Below are positions 1-7,631 of a DNA stretch of 12,775 nt, in pieces. Every line of letters begins with the position of its first letter. Position 1 is the stretch's first letter. Source of the stretch: Ktedonobacter sp. (GTDB taxonomy: Bacteria; Chloroflexota; Ktedonobacteria; Ktedonobacterales; Ktedonobacteraceae); assembly GCA_003450555.1 (NCBI GenBank), contig DMFQ01000091.1, forward strand, positions 11,791-24,565. The letters are read 5' to 3'. Position numbers and translations under genes: made by a program. Under the pieces are notes generated by a model, which saw only the letters and a list, made by a program, of their open reading frames with translations, made no database searches and was not told where the DNA came from.

Positions 1-360
1 TCGAGTTGGATGGCACGTTCGAAAGCAAGTAACGCCTCCTGATAGTGATTGAGGTAGTAGAGCGCGTCCCCTTTACCATTAAAGGCAGCCGAAGAGCTAG
101 AATCCAATTGAATAGCACGTTCGTAGGCCAACAAGGCTTCCTGGTAGCGTTTGAGGTTATAAAGGATGTTTCCCTTCCCTTCGTAAGCGTGTGCATAGGT
201 AGGGTCGAGTTGGATGGCACGTTCAAAGGCGGCAAGGGCCTCCTGGAAACGATTAAGGCAGCAGCACGCGTCTCCCCTGGCATCGTAGGCATCGGCAAAA
301 TTCGGATCAATTTGCAGCGCTCTCTCATATGCTACCAGGGCTTCCTGGTAGTGTTCACTA
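1..360 (-). repeat. 102-bp tandem DNA repeats encoding TPR units
   Basis: The end of the kinase gene consists of diverged 102-bp units, each encoding one 34-residue TPR. Corresponding blocks start near 17, 119, 221 and 323. The 20-mer at 1-20 recurs exactly at 205-224, a distance of 204 bp or two units. The similarity at DNA level suggests recent duplication or conversion between units, and the number of units probably varies between strains. The array continues off the left edge. Confidence 0.8.
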
Positions 361-1238
361 TCCAGAAGTGTTTTGCCCTCGTCCAACCATTGTTCTTTGG
401 TCTTCTGGCTCGGGAACATGTGCAAAGCAGCAATAAAAGTAGGGACATCGGGATAGCGGTCGCTCCGCTCCTTGGAAAGCGCTTTGAGAATGGCCCGTTC
501 AACCGGAAGAGGGAGGTAGGTGTTGATCTGGGTCGGAGCAATCGGCTTCTCCGTCTTATGCTTTAGCGCCATAGAGACAGCATCGGGAGCAAGAAAGGGA
601 TTGCGTGCTGTGACCATTTCGTAGGCAATGCAGGCCAGGGCATACTGATCGCTTCTCTTACTGATCATACCGTCAAACTGCTCAGGTGCCATGTATAGAG
701 GTGAGCCAATAATATTCACAGGGGTTGTTCGTGGCGTTGAGAGCAAAACAGCAATACCAAAATCGGCCAGTAGCGCATCTCCCCTGGAGTTAAAGAGAAT
801 ATTTTCCGGCTTGAGGTCGCGGTGAATAATATTCTGCTGGTGGGCATGAGAGAGAGCCTGTCCAATCTGTGTGAGTGCAGTCAAGGTCATATCCACAGGC
901 ATCGGATGAGGGAAATGCTCGTGTAAATGATCACGCAGTGAACCGTTCGGAGCATATTCAACCACAAAGTAGGGGATGCCATCCTCAATACCGACATCAT
1001 AGATGGGCAGAATATAGGGGTGTTTCAGCATTTCCAGGAGTTGGGCCTCCTGGAGAAAGTTATCGCGATCCTTCTGCGATCCTAGATACGCTCGGTGCAG
1101 CACTTTGATCGCGACGACCCGTTTCGTGAGGTAGATATGCACACCCCTATATACCCCACCAAAGGAACCGTTAGCTATTTCTTCGACGATGCGATAGTTC
1201 CCTATCTGCTTTCCAATGTAGTTATTATCGTTTGCCAT
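1..1238 (-). CDS. Ser/Thr protein kinase with C-terminal TPR array (partial, 3' end off window)
   Basis: N-terminal 412 residues of a Hanks-type Ser/Thr kinase, which phosphorylates proteins using ATP; the rest lies left of the window. The ATG at 1238 is preceded by GAGGT at about 8 nt. Kinase domain about residues 15-272: a glycine loop ANGSFG (22-27), in which the first glycine is Ala22; VAIK with Lys45; HRDLKPEN with Asp141 and Asn146; DFG with Asp159; APE at 184-186. From about residue 282 there are nearly four 34-residue TPR units (consensus like YQEALLAFERAIQLD), which normally bind partner proteins. No membrane segment lies between kinase and TPR, unlike PASTA-type kinases, so the visible part should be cytosolic. 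Reading the whole segment shows one open frame. It has its own promoter upstream and is separated from the aconitase gene by 354 nt. Kinase identity is near certain; substrates are unknown. Confidence 0.93.
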   Translation of the reverse strand, partial: MANDNNYIGKQIGNYRIVEEIANGSFGGVYRGVHIYLTKRVVAIKVLHRAYLGSQKDRDNFLQEAQLLEMLKHPYILPIYDVGIEDGIPYFVVEYAPNGSLRDHLHEHFPHPMPVDMTLTALTQIGQALSHAHQQNIIHRDLKPENILFNSRGDALLADFGIAVLLSTPRTTPVNIIGSPLYMAPEQFDGMISKRSDQYALACIAYEMVTARNPFLAPDAVSMALKHKTEKPIAPTQINTYLPLPVERAILKALSKERSDRYPDVPTFIAALHMFPSQKTKEQWLDEGKTLLDSEHYQEALVAYERALQIDPNFADAYDARGDACCCLNRFQEALAAFERAIQLDPTYAHAYEGKGNILYNLKRYQEALLAYERAIQLDSSSSAAFNGKGDALYYLNHYQEALLAFERAIQL

Positions 1239-1300
1239 TCTTTTGACCTCGAAAAAAAGAGCAGGGTATACTTATGCTAAGATTGTAAGTGTGCAGTCAT

Positions 1301-1330
1301 AGTATAACAAGGGTTGTCTTATGCCGTCAA
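1301..1330 (-). promoter_or_regulatory. Predicted sigma-70-type promoter of the kinase-TPR gene
   Basis: On the minus strand TTGACG (1325-1330) is followed after 18 nt by TATACT (1301-1306). This would start transcription near 1294 and give a leader of about 55 nt before the ATG at 1238. Prediction from sequence only; sigma preferences of this organism are not known. Confidence 0.55.
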
Positions 1331-1493
1331 TGAAAAGCGGCGTAGCAGAAAAACTCTTTGTGTCATCATATAAGATAGACGTAGTTCGGAGGAAAAAATA
1401 AACTTACGTGTCATCTAGTCGGTAAACTGGAAGCACGTTAACGCTTCGTTCACGGGTGAAGATGAACCATACATATTACATGTGGCATGTACA

Positions 1494-1563
1494 TAGGGGC
1501 GCCATTCATTGCGCCCGGGTCGGGGATCGTTTCCCCAGGCGGGCGCCAATGAATGGCGCCCTA
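1494..1563. repeat. GC-rich foldback (REP/MITE-like) palindromic element
   Basis: Two arms of about 25 bp face each other. The left arm 1494-1518 contains GGCGCCATTCATTG and the right arm 1539-1563 contains CAATGAATGGCGCC. They are almost perfect complements, with single-base offsets in the flanking G runs. Between them GGGGA (1523-1527) can pair with TCCCC (1532-1536) around a five-base loop, so the whole unit can fold into one long hairpin. It sits just after the aconitase stop codon and could end or stabilise that transcript, but there is no U tract, so it is not a classical intrinsic terminator. The shape suggests a dispersed extragenic palindrome or a non-autonomous element; copy number cannot be judged from one copy. 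Confidence 0.75.
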
Positions 1564-1592
1564 CATTACATTATGAAAGCGCCGTTACGACC

Positions 1593-4434
1593 CTAGGCCT
1601 TCAGCAGTTTCCTCAATACAGTGGGTAGAATACCGCCATTTTCGTAGTAGGTTACATCAATCGGGCCGTCTAATCGAGCAAGTGTTTGAATAGAGAACGT
1701 GGAACCGTCCTGGCGAGTGACTTTGACCGTCACTTCCTGGCGAGGTTTCAAACCCTCCTCAATTCCCTCGATATCGTAGGTCTCTGTTCCAGTCAGACCA
1801 AGTGATTCTTTATTCTCGCCCTGCTTGAACTGCAAAGGTAAGATACCCATTCCAACGAGGTTACTGCGATGAATACGCTCAAAGCTCTCGGCGATGACGG
1901 CACGCACACCTAACAGCAATGGTCCCTTGGCGGCCCAATCACGCGAACTGCCAGACCCGTACTCCTTGCCCGCAATCACGAGCAAGGGAACTCCTTCCTG
2001 CTGATAGCGCATAGAGGCCTCGTAGATGGTAGTCTGTTCTCCATCGGGCAGGTGGACGGTATAGTACCCCTCTTTGTCCGGTGTAAGATGATTACGCAAG
2101 CGAATATTACCAAAAGTCCCGCGTACCATCACCTCGTGGTTACCACGGCGCGCCCCATAGGTGTTGAAGTCGCGCTTCACGACTCCCTTTTCAATGAGAT
2201 AACGACCCGCCGGGCTGGATGGGGAGAAACTCCCTGCCGGGGAGATGTGGTCTGTTGTAATGGAATCATCGAGCATGGCCAATACCCGCGCACCACGAAT
2301 GTTTTTCACACCTTCTGGTTCGGTGGACATGCCATGAAAGAATGGGGGTTCCTGGATATAGGTAGAGTTGGGATCCCAGTCGAAAAGTTCGCCCGTCGAA
2401 TTTGACAATGATCTCCAGTGTTCGTCCCCCTCAAAGACAGAGGCGTAGTTTTTGGAGAATACCTCAGGTGTAACGGCTTTAGCCACGACATCGCTCACCT
2501 CCTTCTGCGTTGGCCACAGGTCACGCAAGTAAACCACCTCGCCATTGATGTCGGTTCCAATCGGGTCTTTAGTCAAGTCGATGTCGACGGTTCCCGCGAG
2601 AGCGTAGGCCACCACCAGGGGAGGCGAGGCGAGGAAGCTGGCACGCACCTGTGGGTGTATGCGTCCCTCAAAGTTGCGATTGCCGCTTAGTACCGCCGCG
2701 ACAATGAGATCATTCTCCTGTACGGCCTCGGCGACTGGATCAGCCAGCGGGCCGCTATTGCCGATACAGGTGGTACAGCCAAAGCCGACGAGGTGGAAGC
2801 GTAAAGCCTCCAGGTAAGGCAGCAGGTCTGCGTTGTTGAGGTAGTCCATCACAGCGCGTGAGCCAGGCGCCAGACTGGTCTTGACAGTCTGCCTGACGGA
2901 TAGGCCGCGCTCTACCGCGTGCTTGGCAACAAGACCAGCGGCGATCATCACGGAGGGATTCGAAGTATTGGTGCAGCTGGTGATAGCGGCAATGGCGACG
3001 GAACCATCAGTCATATGTGTCTCGCTACCAGCCATAGACACGAGAACATCTTTCCCATGACCGTTCTGTCCGTTACCATCGCTACCAGTGCTCTTAGTCA
3101 ACTTTTTATCCTGGTCTTCTTTTTGGGCAACGGGATCGGGGCTGGCTTTACCTCCCTCGGTTCCAAGGCGAATGAGAGCATTCTCGGTAACCCCGTTCTC
3201 TTGCTCCGCATTAAAACGATCGGCAAAGGCAGCACGGAACGCCTGCCCAAGGTTACGCATAGCGACACGGTCCTGGGGACGGCGCGGGCCTGCGAGGCTC
3301 GGTTCAACTGTGCCGAGATCAAGTTCGAGCAGGTCATCGAATTGTGGCTCAGGCGCGTCGTCTGTGCGGAAGATCCCCTGCGCCCTGGTGTAGTGTTCGA
3401 CGAGATTAACCAGTTCCGAGTCACGTCCGGTGTTGCGCAGGTAGCGAAGCGTCTCGGCATCCACCGGGAAGAGAGTAGAGGTAGCACCAAACTCAGGGGA
3501 CATATTGGCGATGGTGGCGCGGTCTGCGAGTGGGAGTTTGCTGAGACCAGGACCCGTAAACTCGACAAATTTGGCAACGACGCCGCGCTTGCGCAACAAC
3601 TGCGTAACCGTCAATACCAGGTCTGTCGCAGTTGAGCCTTCTGGCAATGCACCAACAAGCCTCATGCCGATTACTTCAGGTGTGAGTAGATAGAGCGGCT
3701 GACCCAGGAGCACAGCCTCTGCCTCGATACCTCCCGCACCCCAGCCAAGGACGCCCAGTCCATTGATCATGGTTGTATGCGAATCGGTGCCGATTAGCGT
3801 ATCCGGAAAGGCGATTGTTTCGCCATCCTCGTCCGTTGTCATGACCACAGAAGCAAGGTACTCCAGGTTCACCTGGTGGACGATACCAGTACCTGGAGGA
3901 ACGACGCGGAAATTCCTGAAGGCTTGCTGTCCCCAGCGGAGTAAGGCGTAGCGCTCGCTGTTACGCTCGTACTCGCGCTCTACATTGCGTGCAAAAGCGA
4001 GGGTCGAGCCGAACAAATCCACCTGGACCGGAGTGGTCGATGACCAGGTCGGCGGGCACGAGGGGATTGACCTTCTGCGGATCGCCGTGCATACGAGCAA
4101 CAGCTGAACGCATCGCCGCCAGATCCGCTACGGCGGGAACACCAGTAAAATCTTGCAGTAGGACTCGGGCTGGTAGAAAAGGGTACTCCGCATCCGACTT
4201 CGCAGCCTGTCCCGGCACCCAGCGCGCCAGTGAAAGTACATCGTCCTCGCGCACCAGCTCTCCACCCGCATGACGCAAGGCGTTCTCTAACAAGATTTTG
4301 ACGGTATAAGGCAAGCGTTCCATGCCCTGCACACCATGCCTGGCGATTGAATCCAACTGATAGTAGGTGATTTTTCGGGAGACGCCTTCTAATGTTGTCC
4401 GCGCACCAAATAGGTCTTTTTTGTCTGTAGTCAT
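1593..4434 (-). pseudogene. acnA: Aconitate hydratase (AcnA type), interrupted by a one-base frameshift
   Basis: Aconitase interconverts citrate and isocitrate via cis-aconitate in the TCA cycle, using a [4Fe-4S] cluster, in the cytoplasm. The ATG at 4434 has AAGGA about 9 nt upstream. Residues 1-135 read normally to PADLVIDHS; the expected continuation VQVDLFGS is then found one frame over. An extra base in the GG at 4028-4029 (TCCGGTCCAG instead of TCCGTCCAG) explains this exactly. Unrepaired, the product stops after 157 residues, at 3961. Removing one base gives 946 residues. The cluster cysteines are then Cys487 (SCTNTSNPS), Cys553 and Cys556 (GCTTCIGNSGPL), and the C-terminal substrate-binding GSGSSRDW is at about 827-833. 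All are intact, so decay is either very recent or the indel is a sequencing error. A Gly/Lys/Asp-rich insertion of about 50 residues (423-473) makes it longer than the usual roughly 890-900. Identity is certain; functional status is open. Confidence 0.93.
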
Positions 4435-4499
4435 AGAAGTTATCCTTAGTCAAGTAGTGTTGTTCATTAGGAGGGGACCGGGCACGAATCGTGGATGCC

Positions 4500-4513
4500 A
4501 GGTTCACGAACCT
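4500..4513. promoter_or_regulatory. Palindrome in the aconitase leader, candidate operator
   Basis: AGGTTC-AC-GAACCT is a perfect inverted repeat with 6-bp arms and a 2-bp centre. It lies about 24 bp past the predicted -10 box of acnA, inside the transcribed leader, where a bound dimeric repressor could block transcription. The regulator is unknown. The palindrome is seen; the role is inference. Confidence 0.4.
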
Positions 4514-4536
4514 AAGCAAAGTATCTTTCCCTATGC

Positions 4537-4566
4537 ATTATATGTGACCACGCACCTAAGCGGCAA
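4537..4566 (-). promoter_or_regulatory. Predicted promoter of acnA
   Basis: On the minus strand TTGCCG (4561-4566) is followed after 18 nt by a perfect TATAAT (4537-4542). Transcription would begin near 4530 and leave a leader of about 95 nt before the ATG at 4434. This is the strongest -10 match seen in the window. Confidence 0.6.
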
Positions 4567-4593
4567 GGAGGGGAGGATAAAGAAAGGAGGGGA
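4565..4593. promoter_or_regulatory. Paired 10-bp direct repeat upstream of the acnA promoter
   Basis: AAGGAGGGGA occurs at 4565-4574 and again at 4584-4593, centre to centre 19 bp or about two helical turns. It overlaps the edge of the -35 box of acnA and extends upstream. Identical sites on one helix face at this place fit a transcription factor binding in tandem. On the plus strand the second copy also resembles a ribosome binding site for an 18-codon frame (4595-4651). Confidence 0.35.
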
Positions 4594-4927
4594 AATGGTT
4601 AAGGCAGTTCTCAAGAGAAGTAACGAAGTCGATGAGTGTTTAGTCATATAAGAGAGCGACATCGCACGGAGAGACAAAGATGCTGCACTCCCATAATCAG
4701 GTGATAGTTTTGTAGGTCGATAATCTTGGCACCCACAGTCCGGTCCCGGTTCCATTCCATGAGTATATCAACCATCCACCACTGTGGCAAACACTCTCGA
4801 CGATTGGCTACCTTTGAGCACTGCCTATTGTTACTATGCGCTATTTGCATTAGGGGCGCAACAGTAGTTATACCTAGAGCAGAAGAAAAAGAGGGTTACT
4901 TATGCATTCATACGACATCGCTTAACC

Positions 4928-6502
4928 TTATAGAGGTAGTGAAAGGACGATCGTACAGCCTTTGTTAGGAGAGGAATTTATGGAGAGCTGCGCTCCAATG
5001 AGTGTTGCGCGTTCACGCATTCCCACTAATCCCAGGCCGCCGTGAGAATTACGCTCTGGATCAAAAGGTGATCTTTTCGTAACAAATCCCTGCCCATCGT
5101 CGCAGATAGTCACCTGAACGAGGTCTGAGTAATAACGTAGCTCTATAGCAGCCTGCGTTGCATTGGCGTGACGCCATATATTCGACAATGCCTCCTGAAC
5201 AATACGGAAAATGGCGATCTCCGATTCGGCAGTTGTCGGTCGGGGTGATCCTGTACAGAGAAAACGACAAGAGACCCCACGAGCAGCAGAACTATCGCTG
5301 AGCCATTCTAAAGCCGCGCGCAGGCCGAGATCGTCAAGCACCGAGGGGCGCAGGTCTCGGCAAGCCCGACGGACACCTTCTAACGTCGAATCGGCTAAAT
5401 TTTGCAGATTCGAGAGCCACCTCACATCTTTTTCGGGCAGGTCCCGTTTCCCTATAACCCGTTCGAGGCCATTCAATCCCAGTGAGAGGGCTATCAAGGC
5501 CTGGGCGGTATCGTCATGCAATTCTCGAGCCAGGCGGCGACGCTCTTCTTCTTGCACCCGTGTAATCAGCGAAGCATAATCGCGCAGCTCATCTTGCCGT
5601 TGACGAGCGCTACTGAGATCTTCTAACGTGTGCTGTAATTCCCCAGTACGAATACTCAGTCTTGTGCTGACTAGCGCAAGATAATAGATAGCGAAGAGCG
5701 GAATGAGAAAGAAGATCCAGGCAAGTTCCGCCGTAGCATCATCGAAAATATCTACGATAGGTAAGAGGGGACCTACGCTCAACACTAATGCCTGGAAGGG
5801 CAGAATTGGTGCATGTAGATAAGCCCTACAGGCAGAAAGGAGATTTGAAGAATAGGTCTCGGCCATGAGCGAGAATGAAACCAGGCCAAGTAAACATAGC
5901 ATGACTACGGCAGCCAGAATAGAGCCAAGTAATTCTTTGAATTCAGCAAAGTGATAAAGAGGAAGATTAGACGAAAAACCTTGATGTATGGAACCGGCGA
6001 TCCACTCATATAGTGTGCCGGAGAGAAAGACGATTACGGCAGTTGCCGCCAGACGATAGCTGGCTTCTCGCCAGGAGGCATAGCCACGTAAAAAGGTATA
6101 TACCTGGAGAAAAGACTGCGTGATTACGGCAGTGAGTACAGCGGCTGGCACACTTATCAAGACGGCTGCTGCCAGGTATATAGGAGCGGTAATATCAAAG
6201 AGAAAAAGAGGTTTCCATTCTTCCCGCAATTGCTGTGCATTAGGAGATGTTTGCACCTCTGCCGTCTCTATTTTGAGGATGCGTAGGAGGAGGAAGCGTC
6301 CCAACAATGCAAGGATTATGGAGAGTAACACCAGGCTATAGATGGCGCGGGGCCCGTAAAAGTTATGTGCTGGCTCGTAATGTATGAGAGACCAGGCGAA
6401 AAGCAGCAGCGCTACACCTAATGAAAGTGCAGCGACTATCAGCTTTAGCCGAGAGCTCGTTCGAGCAACCCATAATAACTTATAGGATTTGCTAGTTGTC
6501 AT
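4928..6502 (-). CDS. Membrane sensor histidine kinase, NarL/DesK class (HisKA_3)
   Basis: Sensor kinase of a two-component system; it autophosphorylates on histidine and passes phosphate to the response regulator encoded just upstream. I place the start at the ATG at 6502 (524 residues): CAGGA lies 5 nt upstream, and the longer 555-residue frame from 6595 adds a Cys/Arg/Pro-rich segment fully inside the regulator gene. About seven hydrophobic segments (about 20-41, 53-76, 105-131, 150-170, 190-214, 233-253, 257-278) form an integral-membrane sensor with only short loops. A short helical linker (285-319) leads to the H-box EERRRLARELHDD with His329. The ATPase domain has the N box (EALSNIWRHA, Asn441), CDDGQGF (Asp468/469) and GGLGLVGMRER (488 on). 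No extracellular sensor domain is seen, so it may sense a membrane property or lipophilic ligand. It overlaps the regulator gene by 11 nt, pointing to translational coupling. Confidence 0.93.
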   Translation of the reverse strand: MTTSKSYKLLWVARTSSRLKLIVAALSLGVALLLFAWSLIHYEPAHNFYGPRAIYSLVLLSIILALLGRFLLLRILKIETAEVQTSPNAQQLREEWKPLFLFDITAPIYLAAAVLISVPAAVLTAVITQSFLQVYTFLRGYASWREASYRLAATAVIVFLSGTLYEWIAGSIHQGFSSNLPLYHFAEFKELLGSILAAVVMLCLLGLVSFSLMAETYSSNLLSACRAYLHAPILPFQALVLSVGPLLPIVDIFDDATAELAWIFFLIPLFAIYYLALVSTRLSIRTGELQHTLEDLSSARQRQDELRDYASLITRVQEEERRRLARELHDDTAQALIALSLGLNGLERVIGKRDLPEKDVRWLSNLQNLADSTLEGVRRACRDLRPSVLDDLGLRAALEWLSDSSAARGVSCRFLCTGSPRPTTAESEIAIFRIVQEALSNIWRHANATQAAIELRYYSDLVQVTICDDGQGFVTKRSPFDPERNSHGGLGLVGMRERATLIGAQLSINSSPNKGCTIVLSLPL

Positions 6503-7253
6503 AGGTATCCTGTAGAGAGATGATTCCTTCACGCAAGGCAAGTAAAACAGCCTCGGTGCGGGAACCGACCTGCATCTTCGTGAAAATATTGGCAAGATGA
6601 CTGTGCACAGTACGTATGCTGAGACCTAACCGGCGAGCAATTTCTTTATTAGGTAACCCTCTTGCCGCCAAATGCAAGACCTCGAATTCACGCTCGCTGA
6701 GCAAATCTGAGGCCCGAACCGTTGGATTTGCCTGCGGAGAGAGTCGGCGCATCATTTTTTCCGCGAGCGAAGGCTGTAAGACCGATTCGCCACGCGAAAT
6801 TGCACGGATGGCGTTGATAAGCTCTTGCCCATGAACGTTTTTGAGTAAGAATCCCGCGGCTCCTGCTTCTATTAAGGCAATCAAGTATGGCTCATCGTCA
6901 TAGGCCGAGAGTATGAGGATAGCAGTCTCAGGGCAATGGGCCTTGATTTCGCGGGTAGCCTGGATGCCTCCGATGCCCGGCATAGCAATGTCAATGATGG
7001 CTATATTGGGATGGAGGCGCCTGGCTGCCTCAATGGCCTCTTCTCCGCTGGCCGCCTCGGCAACGACTTCCACGTCTCCCTCGGCTTCCAGGAGACGACG
7101 CGTCCCTTCACGCACAAGAGCATGATCGTCCGCCAGCATAACACGTATTTGCTGGTTACTGTTCTCATTCTCTCCTGTATAGCTAGCCGATAGCTGGCCT
7201 GCCTGCGCGCTCAAAGGGTCTTTATTATTCTGGTTTGTAGTTTCTCCTGGCAT
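6492..7253 (-). CDS. NarL/FixJ-family response regulator
   Basis: DNA-binding response regulator, 253 residues, partner of the histidine kinase that overlaps its end. The receiver domain spans about residues 36-155, with acidic pair Asp42/Asp43, phospho-acceptor Asp88 (AIIDIAMPG), switch Ser116 and Lys138. A linker leads to a LuxR-type helix-turn-helix at about 185-245 (LLSEREFEVLHLAARG, NKEIARRLGLSIRTVHSHL). Residues 1-35 are a Gln/Asn/Ser-rich extension before the receiver fold; the next in-frame ATG (residue 39) falls inside the first strand, so the start at 7253 is kept although its upstream AGAGAG is a weak binding site. It is the first gene of a two-gene operon. Phosphorylation normally lets this family dimerise and bind promoters; targets are unknown, with its own divergent region an obvious candidate. 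Confidence 0.94.
   Translation of the reverse strand: MPGETTNQNNKDPLSAQAGQLSASYTGENENSNQQIRVMLADDHALVREGTRRLLEAEGDVEVVAEAASGEEAIEAARRLHPNIAIIDIAMPGIGGIQATREIKAHCPETAILILSAYDDEPYLIALIEAGAAGFLLKNVHGQELINAIRAISRGESVLQPSLAEKMMRRLSPQANPTVRASDLLSEREFEVLHLAARGLPNKEIARRLGLSIRTVHSHLANIFTKMQVGSRTEAVLLALREGIISLQDTYDN
6508..6511 (-). promoter_or_regulatory. Ribosome binding site deciding the histidine kinase start
   Basis: AGGA on the minus strand, 5 nt before the ATG at 6502 and inside the last codons of the response regulator. It favours 6502 over the upstream in-frame start at 6595. Confidence 0.5.
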
Positions 7254-7353
7254 ACTCTCTACATCTTTCTTTAGCAGTTTTTGTTATTTTCAGCTCTGAA
7301 ATTGTGGATTACGTATTAGTTCGATGTAGATACTATATCTAACAGCACAACAT

Positions 7354-7382
7354 ATACTACCGCAATTCTGCTTACCTGACAA
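7354..7382 (-). promoter_or_regulatory. Predicted promoter of the response regulator-histidine kinase operon
   Basis: On the minus strand TTGTCA (7377-7382) and TAGTAT (7354-7359) are separated by 17 nt. The transcript would carry a leader of about 95 nt to the ATG at 7253. Moderate consensus match, correct position and direction. Confidence 0.45.
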
Positions 7383-7549
7383 TTATGGCAGGCATTGAAG
7401 TCGAGAGCAAGCCCATTTTTTCATAAATTCAGACCCTCAAATTGTCTTAGATCAAGTTCAAAGAAGCAGGTCTCGGATAAACAACAAAATAAGTGATACA
7501 CAATGCATGTATATATGATATCTTAAGTCAAATGTGCGTTCATACTGTA

Positions 7550-7579
7550 TTGACAAAGCAACGCACTTTTCGCTACAGT
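7550..7579 (+). promoter_or_regulatory. Predicted promoter of the zinc-ribbon TPR/kinase operon
   Basis: A perfect TTGACA (7550-7555) is followed after 18 nt by TACAGT (7574-7579). The leader to the ATG at 7689 would be about 100 nt. Perfect -35 but imperfect -10, as expected for a promoter that needs an activator. Confidence 0.5.
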
Positions 7580-7613
7580 AGAGACATGTAGCCGTACCTA
7601 TGAGTTGATAGGT

Positions 7614-7631
7614 GGATAGAGCGGATAGAGC
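7614..7631. promoter_or_regulatory. Two adjacent copies of GGATAGAGC in the operon leader
   Basis: The 9-mer GGATAGAGC is repeated head to tail (7614-7622, 7623-7631), with a related GATAGG just upstream (7607-7612). It lies about 35-50 bp past the predicted -10 box. It could be an operator or an RNA-level site; nothing else supports a function. Confidence 0.3.

Larger units (their letters stand above)
1239..1592. other. Intergenic region between aconitase and kinase-TPR genes
   Basis: No convincing gene is present. It contains the kinase promoter (1301-1330), a small perfect inverted repeat TACATG-TGG-CATGTA at 1477-1491, and the large foldback element at 1494-1563 that begins about 30 nt past the aconitase stop. 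The stretch 1331-1470 shows no structure I can name. Confidence 0.6.
4435..4927. other. Intergenic region upstream of acnA and downstream of the histidine kinase
   Basis: About 490 nt without a convincing gene. The acnA-proximal half contains the promoter, palindrome and direct repeats. The half at 4652-4927, just after the histidine kinase stop, shows no clear terminator hairpin, RNA gene or conserved-looking frame. Short frames on both strands have no family signature. Confidence 0.5.

Noticed and set aside
45..566. 173-codon plus-strand open frame
   Set aside because: It lies fully antisense to the kinase/TPR gene, whose frame encodes clear TPR repeats and kinase C-lobe sequence. The plus-strand product has no recognisable family and its regularity mirrors the 102-bp repeats.
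1477..1491. Inverted repeat TACATG-TGG-CATGTA as an operator
   Set aside because: It lies about 150 bp upstream of the predicted kinase promoter and next to the foldback element, and short AT-rich palindromes occur by chance; no independent support.
3098..3577. 159-codon minus-strand frame overlapping aconitase in another frame
   Set aside because: Ser/Pro/Arg-rich translation without domains; the aconitase frame is continuous and conserved here, so this is a shadow and not a second frameshift.
2919..3635. 238-codon plus-strand open frame inside the aconitase gene
   Set aside because: Antisense to conserved aconitase sequence including the first cluster cysteine; the product has no family features and long antisense frames are common in such coding DNA.
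4020..4040. Programmed ribosomal frameshift in acnA
   Set aside because: No slippery heptamer, internal binding site or obvious stimulatory hairpin is present at the shift, and aconitases are not known to use this mechanism; an indel is the simpler reading.
4652..4927. Possible RNA gene or terminator after the histidine kinase
   Set aside because: No cloverleaf, conserved riboswitch core or strong hairpin with T run could be found by eye; the region is left as plain intergenic.
6503..6595. N-terminal extension of the histidine kinase to the start at 6595
   Set aside because: The extra 31 residues are Cys/Arg/Pro-rich, lie inside the response regulator gene and lack a good binding site, while the ATG at 6502 has AGGA upstream.
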